From Methylomonas sp. EFPC3 (GTDB lineage Bacteria > Pseudomonadota > Gammaproteobacteria > Methylococcales > Methylomonadaceae), in the NCBI RefSeq assembly GCF_029643245.1, contig NZ_CP116398.1, positions 2,914,001 to 2,978,000 of the forward strand: a stretch of DNA of 64,000 nt, written 5' to 3'. Both the position numbers and the translations under genes were made by a program. Under the pieces are notes generated by a model. That model saw nothing but the letters and a program-made list of their open reading frames with translations, ran no database searches and was not told the DNA's origin. Below, piece after piece: positions 9,326 through 19,382 of the stretch (the stretch's first letter is position 1; each line of letters begins with the position of its first letter).

Positions 9326-10327
9326 ATGCCGCCATCAATCAGCATCCTGGGTGCCGGATCATGGGGGACCGCCCTGGCTATCCAAGCAGCCAGAAATGGC
9401 TGCACCACCTCGCTATGGGGACATAATCCGCAACATATCGCTGCGCTGCAACAAGCCGGCGAAAACAGCCGCTACCTGCCCGGCGCCCAGTTGCCTGCCA
9501 ATCTCGAGCTCACCGCCGACATCAGCAAAGCCGTAAGTTACAGCCAGGTACTTTTGATTTCGGTTCCCAGCCATGCCTTCCGGGATACTTTGATTCGCAT
9601 CAAACCCTTTTTGGCGGAAAAACCTATGGTCGCTTGGGCCACCAAAGGCTTCGACGGGCTTGATGGCGCCCTGTTAAGCCAAGTCGTCGCCGAAACGCTG
9701 GGCGAAGATATCGAAACCGCCGCGCTGTCCGGGCCGACTTTCGCCGCCGAAGTCGCGGCAGACTTGCCCACAGCAGTGACCGTCGCCTCGACATCCGATG
9801 CCTTTTCGTCCCGACTCAGCGCCATGCTGCACAATCAACGCTTTCGAGTCTACACCAGCCACGACATTATTGGCGTCCAGGTCGGCGGCGCCTGCAAGAA
9901 CGTATTAGCCATCGCCGCCGGAATCGCTGACGGCTTGGGTTTCGGCGCCAACACACGCGCAGCTTTAATCACCCGCGGCCTGACCGAAATCATGCGCCTT
10001 GGCATCCGTCTGGGCGGCCAAGCCGACACGTTTATGGGCTTGGCCGGCCTCGGCGACTTGATCCTGACCTGCACCGACGATCAATCCCGCAATCGCCGCT
10101 TCGGCCTGGCCCTTGGACGCGGCCAGGATCAGGCTCAAGCGTTGAAACAAATCAACCAGGAAGTGGAAGGCATCTCCGCTGCCCGCGAAACCTTCGGGTT
10201 ATCGCAAAAATACGGCGTCGAAATGCCCATCACCTCACAGGTTTACAAAGTACTCTTCGAGAACCTCCAACCCAAACAAGCCGTAGACAACTTGTTAAAC
10301 CGGGATCAAAAACCCGAACAAGCCTGA
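9326..10327 (+). CDS. gpsA: NAD(P)H-dependent glycerol-3-phosphate dehydrogenase
   Basis: Cytoplasmic enzyme that reduces dihydroxyacetone phosphate to sn-glycerol-3-phosphate for phospholipid synthesis. The 333-aa protein opens with a Rossmann motif, ILGAGSWGTALA. It also has the conserved stretches VAWATKGF, ALSGPTFAAEVA and GACKNVLAIAAGIADGLGFG, the last containing the catalytic Lys. GLAGLGDLILTC follows near the C-terminal helical domain. ACAGG precedes the ATG, 6 bp after the secB stop. Downstream is a 377-bp gap before the dcw cluster. Confidence 0.96.
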   Translation: MPPSISILGAGSWGTALAIQAARNGCTTSLWGHNPQHIAALQQAGENSRYLPGAQLPANLELTADISKAVSYSQVLLISVPSHAFRDTLIRIKPFLAEKPMVAWATKGFDGLDGALLSQVVAETLGEDIETAALSGPTFAAEVAADLPTAVTVASTSDAFSSRLSAMLHNQRFRVYTSHDIIGVQVGGACKNVLAIAAGIADGLGFGANTRAALITRGLTEIMRLGIRLGGQADTFMGLAGLGDLILTCTDDQSRNRRFGLALGRGQDQAQALKQINQEVEGISAARETFGLSQKYGVEMPITSQVYKVLFENLQPKQAVDNLLNRDQKPEQA

Positions 10328-10363
10328 ATTCGCCCCGCCCCCATTCAAAGAGCAATCCGCCCT

Positions 10364-10395
10364 AAAAACCACGCCCTAACAAGCGCGAGTTTTTT
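10364..10395 (+). terminator. Possible terminator after gpsA
   Basis: AAAAAC ... GTTTTTT arms with an inner CGC/GCG pairing end in a run of six T. The stem is interrupted, so this is a moderate call. Confidence 0.4.
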
Positions 10396-10615
10396 CGGCG
10401 CCCTGAGTTCCTGCAAGCGCCGCTTCTCCCGTTTTGAACAAAATAACCTTATAAATTTGAGCATTAGCGTTCGTTAATTGCGATTTACATCAAAAATCGA
10501 CATTAACTTTTTGATACCAATCAGTTTTACCCCCTCCCTCACCACCCATTCAAACCCAACCCCCAACCAGACCTAAGTCATTGTAGAAAAAGAAAGAATT
10601 TAATCTAGCTGCCTC

Positions 10616-10644
10616 TTGACTAAGCCCATTTTGAAAACTATAGT
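10616..10644 (+). promoter_or_regulatory. Sigma70-type promoter of the dcw cluster (Pmra)
   Basis: TTGACT (10616-10621) and TATAGT (10639-10644) are separated by exactly 17 bp, close to the consensus. Initiation would fall near 10651, about 55 bp before the mraZ start. It is the only strong promoter I see ahead of the 17-gene run. Confidence 0.8.
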
Positions 10645-10679
10645 GGTACAAAAGTGATGTAAAGTGGGCATAAATGGAT
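10644..10679 (+). promoter_or_regulatory. Probable MraZ operator (TGGGN-type direct repeats)
   Basis: Repeats TGGTA (10644), TGATG (10655), TGGGC (10665) and TGGAT (10675) occur with 10-11 bp phasing, overlapping the -10 box and the start point. MraZ of E. coli is known to bind phased TGGGN repeats in its own promoter; the match here is imperfect but the phasing and location fit autorepression. Confidence 0.6.
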
Positions 10680-10704
10680 TTTTTTGGCTTTTTGAGGGTT
10701 TGAT

Positions 10705-11172
10705 TTGTTTCGAGGCATAAGTTCAATCAGTTTGGATGCGAAAGGGCGCGTTGCGATTCCTACCCGCTATCGGGAGGAGTTACAGGAGTGCTGCGACCGC
10801 CAACTGGTTGTCACCGTTGCAGTCGACGATAAATGCGTTGGCGAACCGGGCTGCCTCTGGCTCTACCCTTTACCCGAATGGGAAAAGCTGGAGCAAACCA
10901 TCAGCCGCTTACCGACCTTGAACAAAATGGCCGGCAAGTTGCGGCGTTTTGTCATAGGCAACGCTTCGGAGTGCGAAATGGACGCCCAGGGCCGCCTGCT
11001 GTTGCCGGAAAAATTGCGCGAGTTCGCCGGCCTGGAAAAGCATATTGTGCTGGTCGGCCAACTGAACAAGTTCGAAGTCTGGAACGAAGACGCCTGGAAG
11101 GCCAAAGAACAGGAATGGATGGACGGTAACGACAGCGAGGGCCTTGAAGAACTTGGCTCTTTGTCGTTTTGA
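10705..11172 (+). CDS. mraZ: Transcriptional regulator MraZ
   Basis: A 155-aa DNA-binding protein with two AbrB-like SpoVT folds that forms a ring and represses the mra/dcw promoter. The N-terminal half has the diagnostic [17 protein letters not shown]; the second repeat has [21 protein letters not shown]. It starts with TTG at 10705, preceded by GAGGG; MFRGISS at the N-terminus matches the family, so this rare start is well supported. The stop overlaps the rsmH region. The phased repeats upstream are its likely binding site. Confidence 0.95.
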   Translation: MFRGISSISLDAKGRVAIPTRYREELQECCDRQLVVTVAVDDKCVGEPGCLWLYPLPEWEKLEQTISRLPTLNKMAGKLRRFVIGNASECEMDAQGRLLLPEKLREFAGLEKHIVLVGQLNKFEVWNEDAWKAKEQEWMDGNDSEGLEELGSLSF

Positions 11173-11177
11173 CGGAG

Positions 11178-12107
11178 ATGCCGGCACACCAAACCGTTTT
11201 ATACGCGGAAGCGCTCCAGCAACTCGCGATAAAACCGGACGGCCTCTATCTGGATTGCACTTTCGGTCGGGGCGGCCATAGTCGTGGCATTTTGGCCGAG
11301 CTGAGCGAATCGGGCCGGTTGTTGGCACTGGATAGAGACGCGGATGCGATTGGCAGTCAAGAGGCAGAGAGTTTACGTCAGGACCCCAGATTCGAATTAC
11401 GCCATGCCAGTTTTGCCGAATTGGCGGAAGTAACGAGACGTAACGGATACGCCGGCAAGATCGACGGCATATTGATGGACTTGGGCGTATCGTCGCCGCA
11501 ACTGGATATTGCCGAACGCGGCTTCAGTTTTTTACGCGACGGACCGCTGGATATGCGTATGGACACCGGACGCGGACTGTCGGCTACCGAGTACCTGGCT
11601 AGCGTTGACGAACCGGAATTGGTCCGGATTTTATTCGAATACGGCGAAGAACGGTTTGCCAAGCGCATCGCCCGGGCGATCGTCGGCCAGCGCCTACAGG
11701 CCCCGGTCACGACCACTCTGGAACTGGCGAGATTGATTGAACAAAGCGTGCCGTTTCGCGACAAGCACAAACATCCTGCCACACGCAGCTTTCAGGCGAT
11801 CAGGATCGAAATCAATCAGGAGCTGGAACAGATCAAGGCAGGTTTGCAGCAAGCGCTGGAGGTACTGGCGCCGGGCGGACGGCTGGTAGTGATTTCGTTT
11901 CACTCTTTGGAAGACAGGATCGTCAAGCGGTTTATTCGGGACCAATCGGGGGCGAAAACCGATCCCGGCAGATTGCCGGTCAGAGAACGGGACATAGAAC
12001 AAGGGCAATTACGCAAAATCGGTAAATCGATACGCGCCCAAGCGCAGGAATTGCGCGATAACCCCAGAGCGCGTAGCGCGGTAATGCGAGTCGCGGAGAA
12101 GCGTTGA
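11178..12107 (+). CDS. rsmH: 16S rRNA (cytosine(1402)-N4)-methyltransferase RsmH
   Basis: SAM-dependent methyltransferase (formerly MraW) that methylates N4 of C1402 in the ribosomal P site. About 309 aa. It has [10 protein letters not shown] at the start, [16 protein letters not shown] as the SAM-binding loop, [14 protein letters not shown] with the catalytic region, and [15 protein letters not shown] plus [14 protein letters not shown] near the C-terminus. The ATG at 11178 lies directly after GGAG; a TTG at 11169 in the same frame is an alternative and would overlap the mraZ stop. The 3' end overlaps the ftsL start in TGATG. Confidence 0.95.
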   Translation: MPAHQTVLYAEALQQLAIKPDGLYLDCTFGRGGHSRGILAELSESGRLLALDRDADAIGSQEAESLRQDPRFELRHASFAELAEVTRRNGYAGKIDGILMDLGVSSPQLDIAERGFSFLRDGPLDMRMDTGRGLSATEYLASVDEPELVRILFEYGEERFAKRIARAIVGQRLQAPVTTTLELARLIEQSVPFRDKHKHPATRSFQAIRIEINQELEQIKAGLQQALEVLAPGGRLVVISFHSLEDRIVKRFIRDQSGAKTDPGRLPVRERDIEQGQLRKIGKSIRAQAQELRDNPRARSAVMRVAEKR

Positions 12108-12379
12108 TGATATTTGCTCGAAACATCCTGCTGACAATACTGGTAGCGGTGTTGCTTATATCCGGCATCGCGGTGATTTACAGCAAATACCAATCGCGGC
12201 TGCTGTTTATCGAGATCCAAAAAAAGGAAAAGGAACTCGACGATTACGAAGTCGAATGGGGACGGTTACAGCTCGAATTGACGACGCTGACCGAAGAAAA
12301 CCGAGTTGAAGTCGAGGCCAGGTCGCGATTGATGCTGACTTTGCCGCCGCAGGACAAAATAATTTACATCAAGCCGTAA
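12107..12379 (+). CDS. ftsL: Cell division protein FtsL
   Basis: Small bitopic divisome protein that forms the FtsQ-FtsL-FtsB complex and activates FtsWI. The 90-aa product has a short cytoplasmic N-terminus, one transmembrane helix (about 6-24) and a periplasmic coiled coil rich in Glu, Leu and Arg, ending in the common RSRLMLTLPP pattern. The ATG at 12107 overlaps the rsmH stop and has GGAG 8 bases upstream. Its own stop overlaps ftsI in TAATG. Identification depends on position and topology as much as on sequence. Confidence 0.92.
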   Translation: MIFARNILLTILVAVLLISGIAVIYSKYQSRLLFIEIQKKEKELDDYEVEWGRLQLELTTLTEENRVEVEARSRLMLTLPPQDKIIYIKP

Positions 12380-14106
12380 TGCGAATTTTTACCGGTTCTG
12401 CCCCAGCACCGCGCCTTAATACCGATTTTCCGATACGGCGAAAACTGCTGTTGTCGACAATGATGCTGGCGATGACTGCCTTGGTTGGCCGCGCGGTTTA
12501 TCTGCAAATCCTTGACAAGGATTTTTTACAGGATAAAGGCGACATGCAACACATCGGCGTCGTGTCGGTGTCGGCATACCGCGGCCAGATCAAGGACCGT
12601 AACGGCGAACCGTTGGCAATCAGTACCCCGGTGCAATCGATCTGGGTCAATCCACGGCAATTGAAAGACAGCGAACAGGACAAACTGACACCGATGGCGA
12701 GAATTCTCGGTTTCCCGGAAAAAGAGCTGCGCTCGCTGCTGAAAAAAGAAAAAGACGCCAACAAGCGCTTCGTCTATTTGCGCCGGCAGATCAATCCGGA
12801 TATCGCCGAAAAAGTTAAAGATCTGGAAATCACCGGTGTCTATTTCGAGCGCGAATTCAAGCGGTATTACCCTGCCGGGGCAGTCTCCGGCCATTTGCTG
12901 GGCTTTACCAATATCGACGATATCGGCCAGGAAGGCATCGAACACGGTTACGAACATATATTGCGCGGCCAACCGGGCAAAAAACGGGTGATCAAAGACG
13001 GCAAAGGCCAGATCATCAAAGACGTAGAAAACATCGAAGCAGCGGTGCCGGGCCGCGACCTGATTCTGACGATAGACGAGCGCTTGCAATACCTGGCTTA
13101 CCGGGAATTACAAAACGCAGTAATCCAGAACAAGGCGCATTCGGCTTCGCTGGTGGTATTGGATGCCAAAAACGGCGACGTATTGGCCAGCGTCAGCCAG
13201 CCGGCGTTCAACCCGAACAACCGGAAAGAACTGAGCAGCAACCGTTACCGCAACCGGGCCATCGTCGACAGTTTCGAACCCGGCTCGACCGTAAAGCCGT
13301 TCGTGATCGCGGCGGCGCTGGACGGCGGCTATATCCATCCGAATGTGATGATCGAGACCCACGGCGTTTACCACCTGGGCCGCAACGTGGTCAAAGACGT
13401 GCATAACTACGGCACGATGGATTTGACCCACGTGTTGCAAAAATCCAGCAACATCGCGGTGACCCAGATCGCGATGACCATGCCGCCGGAGTATTTCTGG
13501 GGGGTTTACAACAAACTGGGCTTCGGCACCTCGGCCGGCGTCGGCTTCCCCGGCGAGGCCAGCGGCTCGTTGCTCGACTATCAAGGCTGGCACGAATTCG
13601 ACCAAGCGATTTTATCGTTCGGTTACGGGGTATCCACCTCGATTTTACAACTGGCCAGGGCCTATACCGCCTTGGCCGACGACGGCATCATTCATTCGGT
13701 GACCCTATTGAAGCGCGACGAAGATCCGGACGCACAACGGGTGTTTAAGCCGGAAACAGCCAGAAAAGTCCGGGAAATGCTGGAGCACGTGATCAGCAAG
13801 GAAGGCACGGCGTATCAAGCCAGAGTCGAAGGTTACCGGGTGGCCGGCAAAACCGGCACCGTGAAAAAAGCCACCGCCGGCGGTTACGCCGACGACAAAT
13901 ATTTATCGGTATTCGTCGGCATGGCGCCGGCCAGTAACCCGCGATTTATTATCGCGATCGTGGTCGACGAGCCGACCAGCGGCCAATATTACGGCGGTTT
14001 GGTTGCCGCACCGGCCTTCTCGCGGGTCATGGCCGGAGCATTACGAGTTTACGGCGTCGAGCCGGACGGCATGGAAAACATGCACTTACTGTTGAGCAAA
14101 CGATGA
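12379..14106 (+). CDS. ftsI: Septal peptidoglycan transpeptidase FtsI (PBP3)
   Basis: Class B penicillin-binding protein that cross-links septal murein together with FtsW. The 575-aa protein has one N-terminal transmembrane helix (about 25-45), a pedestal domain, and a C-terminal transpeptidase domain. S303-T-V-K306 is the SxxK active site, then KSSNIAV (SxN motif) and GKTGTVKK (KTG motif). The length is close to E. coli PBP3. It overlaps ftsL and murE in one-base and four-base junctions, consistent with coupled translation. Confidence 0.96.
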   Translation: MRIFTGSAPAPRLNTDFPIRRKLLLSTMMLAMTALVGRAVYLQILDKDFLQDKGDMQHIGVVSVSAYRGQIKDRNGEPLAISTPVQSIWVNPRQLKDSEQDKLTPMARILGFPEKELRSLLKKEKDANKRFVYLRRQINPDIAEKVKDLEITGVYFEREFKRYYPAGAVSGHLLGFTNIDDIGQEGIEHGYEHILRGQPGKKRVIKDGKGQIIKDVENIEAAVPGRDLILTIDERLQYLAYRELQNAVIQNKAHSASLVVLDAKNGDVLASVSQPAFNPNNRKELSSNRYRNRAIVDSFEPGSTVKPFVIAAALDGGYIHPNVMIETHGVYHLGRNVVKDVHNYGTMDLTHVLQKSSNIAVTQIAMTMPPEYFWGVYNKLGFGTSAGVGFPGEASGSLLDYQGWHEFDQAILSFGYGVSTSILQLARAYTALADDGIIHSVTLLKRDEDPDAQRVFKPETARKVREMLEHVISKEGTAYQARVEGYRVAGKTGTVKKATAGGYADDKYLSVFVGMAPASNPRFIIAIVVDEPTSGQYYGGLVAAPAFSRVMAGALRVYGVEPDGMENMHLLLSKR

Positions 14107-15563
14107 AGCTGAGCGAATTGCTGAACGGACTAACTGATATAGCTACGGACGCGGAGATAACCGGCTTGAGCCTGGATAGCCGTTGCACGCGCGCAGGCGA
14201 CGTATTCATCGCTTTGAACGGCTCGCGGCAACACGGCTTGGCTCATGCCGCGCAGGCCGTCAGCCGCGGCGCCAAAGCCGTGGTATTCGAACCGCAGCAG
14301 AGTGCGTCCCACTTACAGACGCCGCTCGCTGCGCCGCTGTTTGCCGTTGCCGGATTGGCGGACCGCCTGGGCGAGATCGCCGCCCGGTTTTACGGCCGGC
14401 CTTCGGCGCAGCTGGATGTGATCGGCGTCACCGGCACCAACGGCAAAACCACCTGCAGCCAACTGCTCGCGCAGGCGCTGCCCGATTGCGGCGTGATCGG
14501 CACGCTGGGTTGGGGCGAATTCGGCAAGTTACAGCCGACCGCAAACACAACCCCGGATGCGCTGGACGTGCAACGGATCTTGTCCGAATTGGCGGCCCAA
14601 GGCAAACGCGCAGTCGCCATGGAAGTGTCCTCGCATGGATTGCAGCAAGGCCGGGTCAATGCCGTGCAATTCAAGGGCGCGGTATTCACCAATTTGAGCC
14701 GGGACCATCTGGATTATCACGGCGATATGCAGAGCTATCTGCAAGCCAAGCTGGCCTTGTTCAAGACGCCGGGCTTGAAATTTGCCGCTATCAATTTGGA
14801 TGACGCCAGCAGCGCACAGGTATTGGACAGTATCGGCCGGGGTGTCCAGGTGTGGACCTTCAGCGCCAGCGGGCGAACGCTTCCGGACTGCGAATGCGTG
14901 ACGGCCGAAAATGCAAAATTTAGCGCCGCCGGCATCGAATTCGACGCGGTTTGGCGCGGTAAACGGCTAACCGCCACCAGCGGCATTGTCGGCAGTTTCA
15001 ATCTGGAAAATTTGCTGGCGGTGCTGTGCGTATTGCTGGCCCAGGGCATTGGTTTCGAAACCGCCGTAGCACGGTTGACCTCACTAACTGCCATTGCCGG
15101 CCGCATGGAAAAATTCGGCGGCCACGGCAAACCGACCGTGTTCGTGGACTATGCCCACAGCCCGGATGCCTTGGAAAAAGTTTTGAAAGCCATCAAAGGC
15201 AACAGCCGGTTGCAACTGGTGTTCGGCTGCGGCGGCGACCGCGACAAAGGCAAACGCCCGGAAATGGGCCGGATTGCCGAGACCTGGGCGGATCAGGTCA
15301 TCGTCACCGACGACAATCCGCGAAGCGAAGCTCCGGCCGCCATCGTCGCCGACATTTTGGCGGGCTGCCGTAGCGATAAAGTAACCGTTATTAACGACAG
15401 GGCCACGGCCATCAACACAGCCATACAACAAGCAGCTCCCGACGATTGCGTACTGATCGCCGGCAAGGGCCACGAAGATTACCAGGAAATCGCCGGCGTA
15501 AAATGGCCGTTCAGCGATAGCGCGCTGGTGGAAAAAACCTTGGCGGAGTGGCGCAAACCATGA
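14103..15563 (+). CDS. murE: UDP-MurNAc-L-Ala-D-Glu:meso-diaminopimelate ligase MurE
   Basis: Cytoplasmic Mur ligase that adds the third stem-peptide residue using ATP. The ATP loop is GVTGTNGKTT (residues 108-117). The DNPR motif at 404-407 is the signature of meso-DAP rather than lysine specificity, as expected for a Gram-negative. VDYAHSPDAL and GKGHEDYQ are further family motifs. 486 aa, normal length. It starts in an ATGA overlap with ftsI and ends in an ATGA overlap with murF. Confidence 0.97.
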   Translation: MKLSELLNGLTDIATDAEITGLSLDSRCTRAGDVFIALNGSRQHGLAHAAQAVSRGAKAVVFEPQQSASHLQTPLAAPLFAVAGLADRLGEIAARFYGRPSAQLDVIGVTGTNGKTTCSQLLAQALPDCGVIGTLGWGEFGKLQPTANTTPDALDVQRILSELAAQGKRAVAMEVSSHGLQQGRVNAVQFKGAVFTNLSRDHLDYHGDMQSYLQAKLALFKTPGLKFAAINLDDASSAQVLDSIGRGVQVWTFSASGRTLPDCECVTAENAKFSAAGIEFDAVWRGKRLTATSGIVGSFNLENLLAVLCVLLAQGIGFETAVARLTSLTAIAGRMEKFGGHGKPTVFVDYAHSPDALEKVLKAIKGNSRLQLVFGCGGDRDKGKRPEMGRIAETWADQVIVTDDNPRSEAPAAIVADILAGCRSDKVTVINDRATAINTAIQQAAPDDCVLIAGKGHEDYQEIAGVKWPFSDSALVEKTLAEWRKP

Positions 15564-16927
15564 AGATGCTGCTCAGCGAAATCGCCCGAGCCGTCAACGG
15601 CACTCTGACCGGAACCGACCACAGCGTCGAGTCGGTCAGCATCGACACCCGCACGCTCAAACCCGGCGAACTTTACCTGGCCTTGGAAGGCAAGAATTTC
15701 GACGGCCACGATTTTATCGAGCAAGCGCAACAGGCCGGCGCCGCGGCGCTGCTGGTAGAACACGCCTGCGCATCCGCTCTACCGCAAATCGTGGTCGACA
15801 ATAGTCACTTGGCGCTGGCCGAATTGGCCGGCTACTGGCGGCGGCAATTGCCGGTCAAAGTTGCCGGCGTCACCGGCAGCAACGGCAAAACCACGGTCAA
15901 AGAAATGATCGCGGCGATTTTCGCTACCCAAGGCCCCACCTTATCGACTCAAGGCAATTTGAACAACGACATCGGCGTCCCGCTAACTTTGCTGAAACTC
16001 GATGCCGGCCACCGCTATGCCGTGATTGAGATGGGCGCCAACCACATCGGCGAAATCGCCTATACCAGCCGTTATGCCCAAGCCGACGTCAGCGTGATCA
16101 ATAACGTCGGTGCGGCGCATATCGAGGGTTTCGGCGACCTGAACGGCGTGGCCAAAACCAAGGGCGAGATCATAGAAAGCCTGAACCCGGATAGCGTCGC
16201 GGTGTTGAACCGAGACGACGCCTTCTACGACTTCTGGCTCACCCTGGCCGGCCCGCGCAAATCGGTTAGTTTCGGCTTCCATCCTGCTGCCGACGTCCGC
16301 GCCGAGCAAATCGAAACCGGCCTTGATGCCGACGGCTTCGCCACCCGCTTTCAGTTGCAAGCCGGCGGCGAAAGTATCGCTATCCGCTTGAATCTGGCCG
16401 GCGCCCACAACGTCAAAAACGCGTTGGCAGCGGCGACGGTTGCGCGGCAATTCGACATCGCGCTCGACGCGATCAAAGCCGGTCTGGAAGGCTTGCGGCC
16501 GGTAGTCGGCCGGATGCAGCCGTTACGCGGCCGCCGCAACAACATCGTGGTCGACGACACCTACAACGCCAATCCGAGTTCGTTGCGCGCCGCTTTGGAA
16601 GCTATCGACGGCTGCAGCCGGACCGAGTTATGGGTTGCGCTAGGCGCGTTCGGCGAATTAGGCCCGGACAGCCCGGCGATACACCGGGAAATGGGTGAAT
16701 TGGTCAAAGCCATGGGCGCCAAGCGCCTGTTCGCCACCGGCGAATTGGCCCGCCACAGCGTCGCCGGCTTCGGCGCCGGCGCCCGTTATTACGACACGCA
16801 GGAACAATTGATTGCAGACCTGACCGCGGAACTGAGCGGCGGGGAAACTTTACTGGTTAAAGGCTCGCGCGCCCAAAAAATGGAAAACGTGGTGGCGGCG
16901 CTGGTCGACAATTTTAGAGCGGCATAA
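15560..16927 (+). CDS. murF: UDP-MurNAc-tripeptide:D-Ala-D-Ala ligase MurF
   Basis: Last cytoplasmic Mur ligase; joins D-Ala-D-Ala to the tripeptide. It has [16 protein letters not shown] at the N-terminal nucleotide-binding domain, [14 protein letters not shown] as P-loop, [16 protein letters not shown], and [16 protein letters not shown], all typical of MurF. About 455 aa. The ATG at 15560 overlaps the murE stop (ATGA); an in-frame GTG at 15548 is possible but less likely. It overlaps mraY by one base. Confidence 0.96.
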   Translation: MKMLLSEIARAVNGTLTGTDHSVESVSIDTRTLKPGELYLALEGKNFDGHDFIEQAQQAGAAALLVEHACASALPQIVVDNSHLALAELAGYWRRQLPVKVAGVTGSNGKTTVKEMIAAIFATQGPTLSTQGNLNNDIGVPLTLLKLDAGHRYAVIEMGANHIGEIAYTSRYAQADVSVINNVGAAHIEGFGDLNGVAKTKGEIIESLNPDSVAVLNRDDAFYDFWLTLAGPRKSVSFGFHPAADVRAEQIETGLDADGFATRFQLQAGGESIAIRLNLAGAHNVKNALAAATVARQFDIALDAIKAGLEGLRPVVGRMQPLRGRRNNIVVDDTYNANPSSLRAALEAIDGCSRTELWVALGAFGELGPDSPAIHREMGELVKAMGAKRLFATGELARHSVAGFGAGARYYDTQEQLIADLTAELSGGETLLVKGSRAQKMENVVAALVDNFRAA

Positions 16928-18009
16928 TGTTACTTTTACTCGCAGACTTTTTAAGCAGTATCGACAGCGGCTTCCGGGTCTTACACTACCTGACCTTCCG
17001 CGCCATCCTGGGCGTGTTGACCGCTTTGGCGATTTCGCTGCTGAGCGGCCCGATGGTGATCGAAAAGCTGACCCGCAGAAAAATCGGCCAAAGCGTGCGC
17101 GACGACGGTCCGCAAAGCCATTTCTCCAAATCGGGCACCCCGACCATGGGCGGGGCGATGATCCTGTTCGCGGTGGCGATCAGCACCCTGCTCTGCGCCG
17201 ATCTGAGCAATCGTTACATCTGGGTGGTTTTGTTGGTGACGCTGGCACACGGCGTCATCGGTTTTATCGACGATTACAAGAAAGTGCTGCTCGGCAACAG
17301 CGTCGGCCTGTCGGCCAAAGCCAAATATTTCTGGCAGTCGGTGGTCGCACTGGGTGCCGGCATCTACTTGTACAGCACCGCTCAAGTCGCTGCCGAAACC
17401 CAATTCATCGTGCCGTTTTTCAAGAACGTGACGCTGGACATGGGCTGGATGTACATCGTGTTGACCTATTTCGTCATCGTCGGCTCCAGTAACGCGGTGA
17501 ACTTGACCGACGGCCTCGACGGCCTGGCGATCATGCCTACCGTGATGATCGCGGCCGCATTGGCGATCTTCGCCTATCTGTCCGGCCACGCCAATTTCGC
17601 CCAATACCTGCAAATACCGCATATCCCCAAATCCGGCGAATTGGTGGTTTTCTGCGCCGCGCTAATTGGCTCCGGCCTCGGCTTTCTCTGGTTCAACGCC
17701 TATCCGGCCATGGTATTCATGGGCGATGTCGGCGCGTTGGCATTGGGCGCCGCGCTGGGCATCGTCGCCGTGCTGGTCCGCCAGGAAATCGTTTTGGTGA
17801 TTATGGGCGGCATTTTTGTAGTCGAAACCATTTCGGTGATCATTCAGGTCGCCTCCTATAAAACCCGCAAAAAACGGGTATTTCTGATGGCCCCGATTCA
17901 CCATCATTACGAATTGAAAGGCTGGCCCGAGCCGCGCATTATCGTCCGCTTCTGGATCGTTTCGGTCATTTTGGTCCTGATCGGCCTGGCGACATTGAAA
18001 CTGAGATAG
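16927..18009 (+). CDS. mraY: Phospho-MurNAc-pentapeptide transferase MraY
   Basis: Integral membrane enzyme that transfers phospho-MurNAc-pentapeptide onto undecaprenyl phosphate, giving lipid I. The 360-aa polypeptide shows about ten helices and the family's active-site motifs: GTPTMGG, IDDYKK with the Asp pair, [10 protein letters not shown], and the [11 protein letters not shown] histidine loop. Length equals the E. coli enzyme. It starts in a TAATG junction with murF and ends 2 bp before murD. Confidence 0.98.
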   Translation: MLLLLADFLSSIDSGFRVLHYLTFRAILGVLTALAISLLSGPMVIEKLTRRKIGQSVRDDGPQSHFSKSGTPTMGGAMILFAVAISTLLCADLSNRYIWVVLLVTLAHGVIGFIDDYKKVLLGNSVGLSAKAKYFWQSVVALGAGIYLYSTAQVAAETQFIVPFFKNVTLDMGWMYIVLTYFVIVGSSNAVNLTDGLDGLAIMPTVMIAAALAIFAYLSGHANFAQYLQIPHIPKSGELVVFCAALIGSGLGFLWFNAYPAMVFMGDVGALALGAALGIVAVLVRQEIVLVIMGGIFVVETISVIIQVASYKTRKKRVFLMAPIHHHYELKGWPEPRIIVRFWIVSVILVLIGLATLKLR

Positions 18010-18011
18010 CC

Positions 18012-19382
18012 ATGGATACCGCACAATTACTCGCCAATCTGGAACGCCATTTTCAACTGGATCCGGCCAACGCTCGACTGCTGATCGTCGGCCTGGGCGC
18101 GACTGGCTATTCGGCCGCGCAATTTTTGCAAAAAACCCCGATCCGGTTCGCCGTAGTCGACAGCCGCAAGCAACCGCCGTTGATCGACAATCTGCGCGAA
18201 CAAATGCCGGACGTACCCGTGTTTTCCGGCGGCTTCGATCAGTCCGCACTGGATGTCGCCACTCACTTGCTCGTCAGTCCCGGCGTATCGCTGCACGAAA
18301 CCGCGATTCAAAAAGCCGTGCAGGCCGGAGTAAAAGTCATCAGCGACATCGATTTGTTCGCCTGCGCCACCGATAAGCCGATCATCGGCATCACCGGTTC
18401 GAACGGCAAAAGCACGGTGACGACCATGCTCGGCGAAATGGCCAACGCCGCCGGAGTGAAAACCGCCATCGGCGGCAATCTGGGCACGCCGGCGCTGGAC
18501 TTATTACAACAGGACGCCGATTTATACGTGCTGGAGCTGTCCAGTTTCCAATTGGAACGCACCCGAGCCTTGAACGCCAAAGCCGCCACCGTGCTGAACG
18601 TCAGTCCGGACCATCTGGATCGCCATGCCAGCATCGAAACCTACGCCGCCGAAAAGCAACGCATATTCCGCGGCGACGGCACGATGGTTTTGAATGCGGA
18701 CGATGCGCTGGTCATGGCGATGCGCGACACCAACCGGCCGAGCTTGACGTTTTCGATCCAAAGCACCGCCGATTTCTATCTGCAACGCGGCGAAACCATC
18801 AATCTGATGCACGGCGATCAAGTATTGATGCCGGCCTCTCACCTGCGTCTGGAAGGTTCGCACAATCTGGCCAACGCCTTGGCCGCATTGGCCTTGGGCA
18901 GCGCCATCGGTTTGAGTATGACCGCGATGTGCACCGCGCTGCGCAACTTCAAAGGCCTGCCGCACCGGATGCAAAAGGTGGCCGAAAGAGCCGGCATCAA
19001 CTGGATCAACGACTCCAAAGCCACCAACATCGGCGCCTGTATCGCCGCGCTGCAAGGCTACGACCGTAAAGTGATATTGATCGCCGGGGGCGACGCCAAG
19101 GGTGCCGACATGACCGAATTGGCACCGGCCGTGCGCGAGAAAACCAAAGCCGTGGTCTTAATCGGCAAGGATGCGCAATTGATCGCCGATGCCTTGCACG
19201 ATTACGTACCGGTCAAATTCGCCGGCAACATGAAAGAAGCGGTCAAAACCGCCGCCAGTCTGGCCGATGCCGGCGACAGCGTACTGTTGTCGCCGGCCTG
19301 CGCCAGCCTCGACCAATACCGCAGTTACGTCGACCGCGGCAACAAATTTGCCGAAGCGGTGATGGAGCTGCCGTCATGTTGA
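18012..19382 (+). CDS. murD: UDP-MurNAc-L-alanine:D-glutamate ligase MurD
   Basis: Cytoplasmic Mur ligase that adds D-Glu to UDP-MurNAc-Ala. It shows the N-terminal LIVGLGATGYSAAQFL, the P-loop GITGSNGKSTVTTM, LELSSFQLE, NVSPDHLDRH and HRMQKVAERAGINWINDSKA, then LLSPACASLDQY near the end. 456 aa. The stop overlaps the ftsW start by 7 bp. All motifs are intact. Confidence 0.97.
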   Translation: MDTAQLLANLERHFQLDPANARLLIVGLGATGYSAAQFLQKTPIRFAVVDSRKQPPLIDNLREQMPDVPVFSGGFDQSALDVATHLLVSPGVSLHETAIQKAVQAGVKVISDIDLFACATDKPIIGITGSNGKSTVTTMLGEMANAAGVKTAIGGNLGTPALDLLQQDADLYVLELSSFQLERTRALNAKAATVLNVSPDHLDRHASIETYAAEKQRIFRGDGTMVLNADDALVMAMRDTNRPSLTFSIQSTADFYLQRGETINLMHGDQVLMPASHLRLEGSHNLANALAALALGSAIGLSMTAMCTALRNFKGLPHRMQKVAERAGINWINDSKATNIGACIAALQGYDRKVILIAGGDAKGADMTELAPAVREKTKAVVLIGKDAQLIADALHDYVPVKFAGNMKEAVKTAASLADAGDSVLLSPACASLDQYRSYVDRGNKFAEAVMELPSC

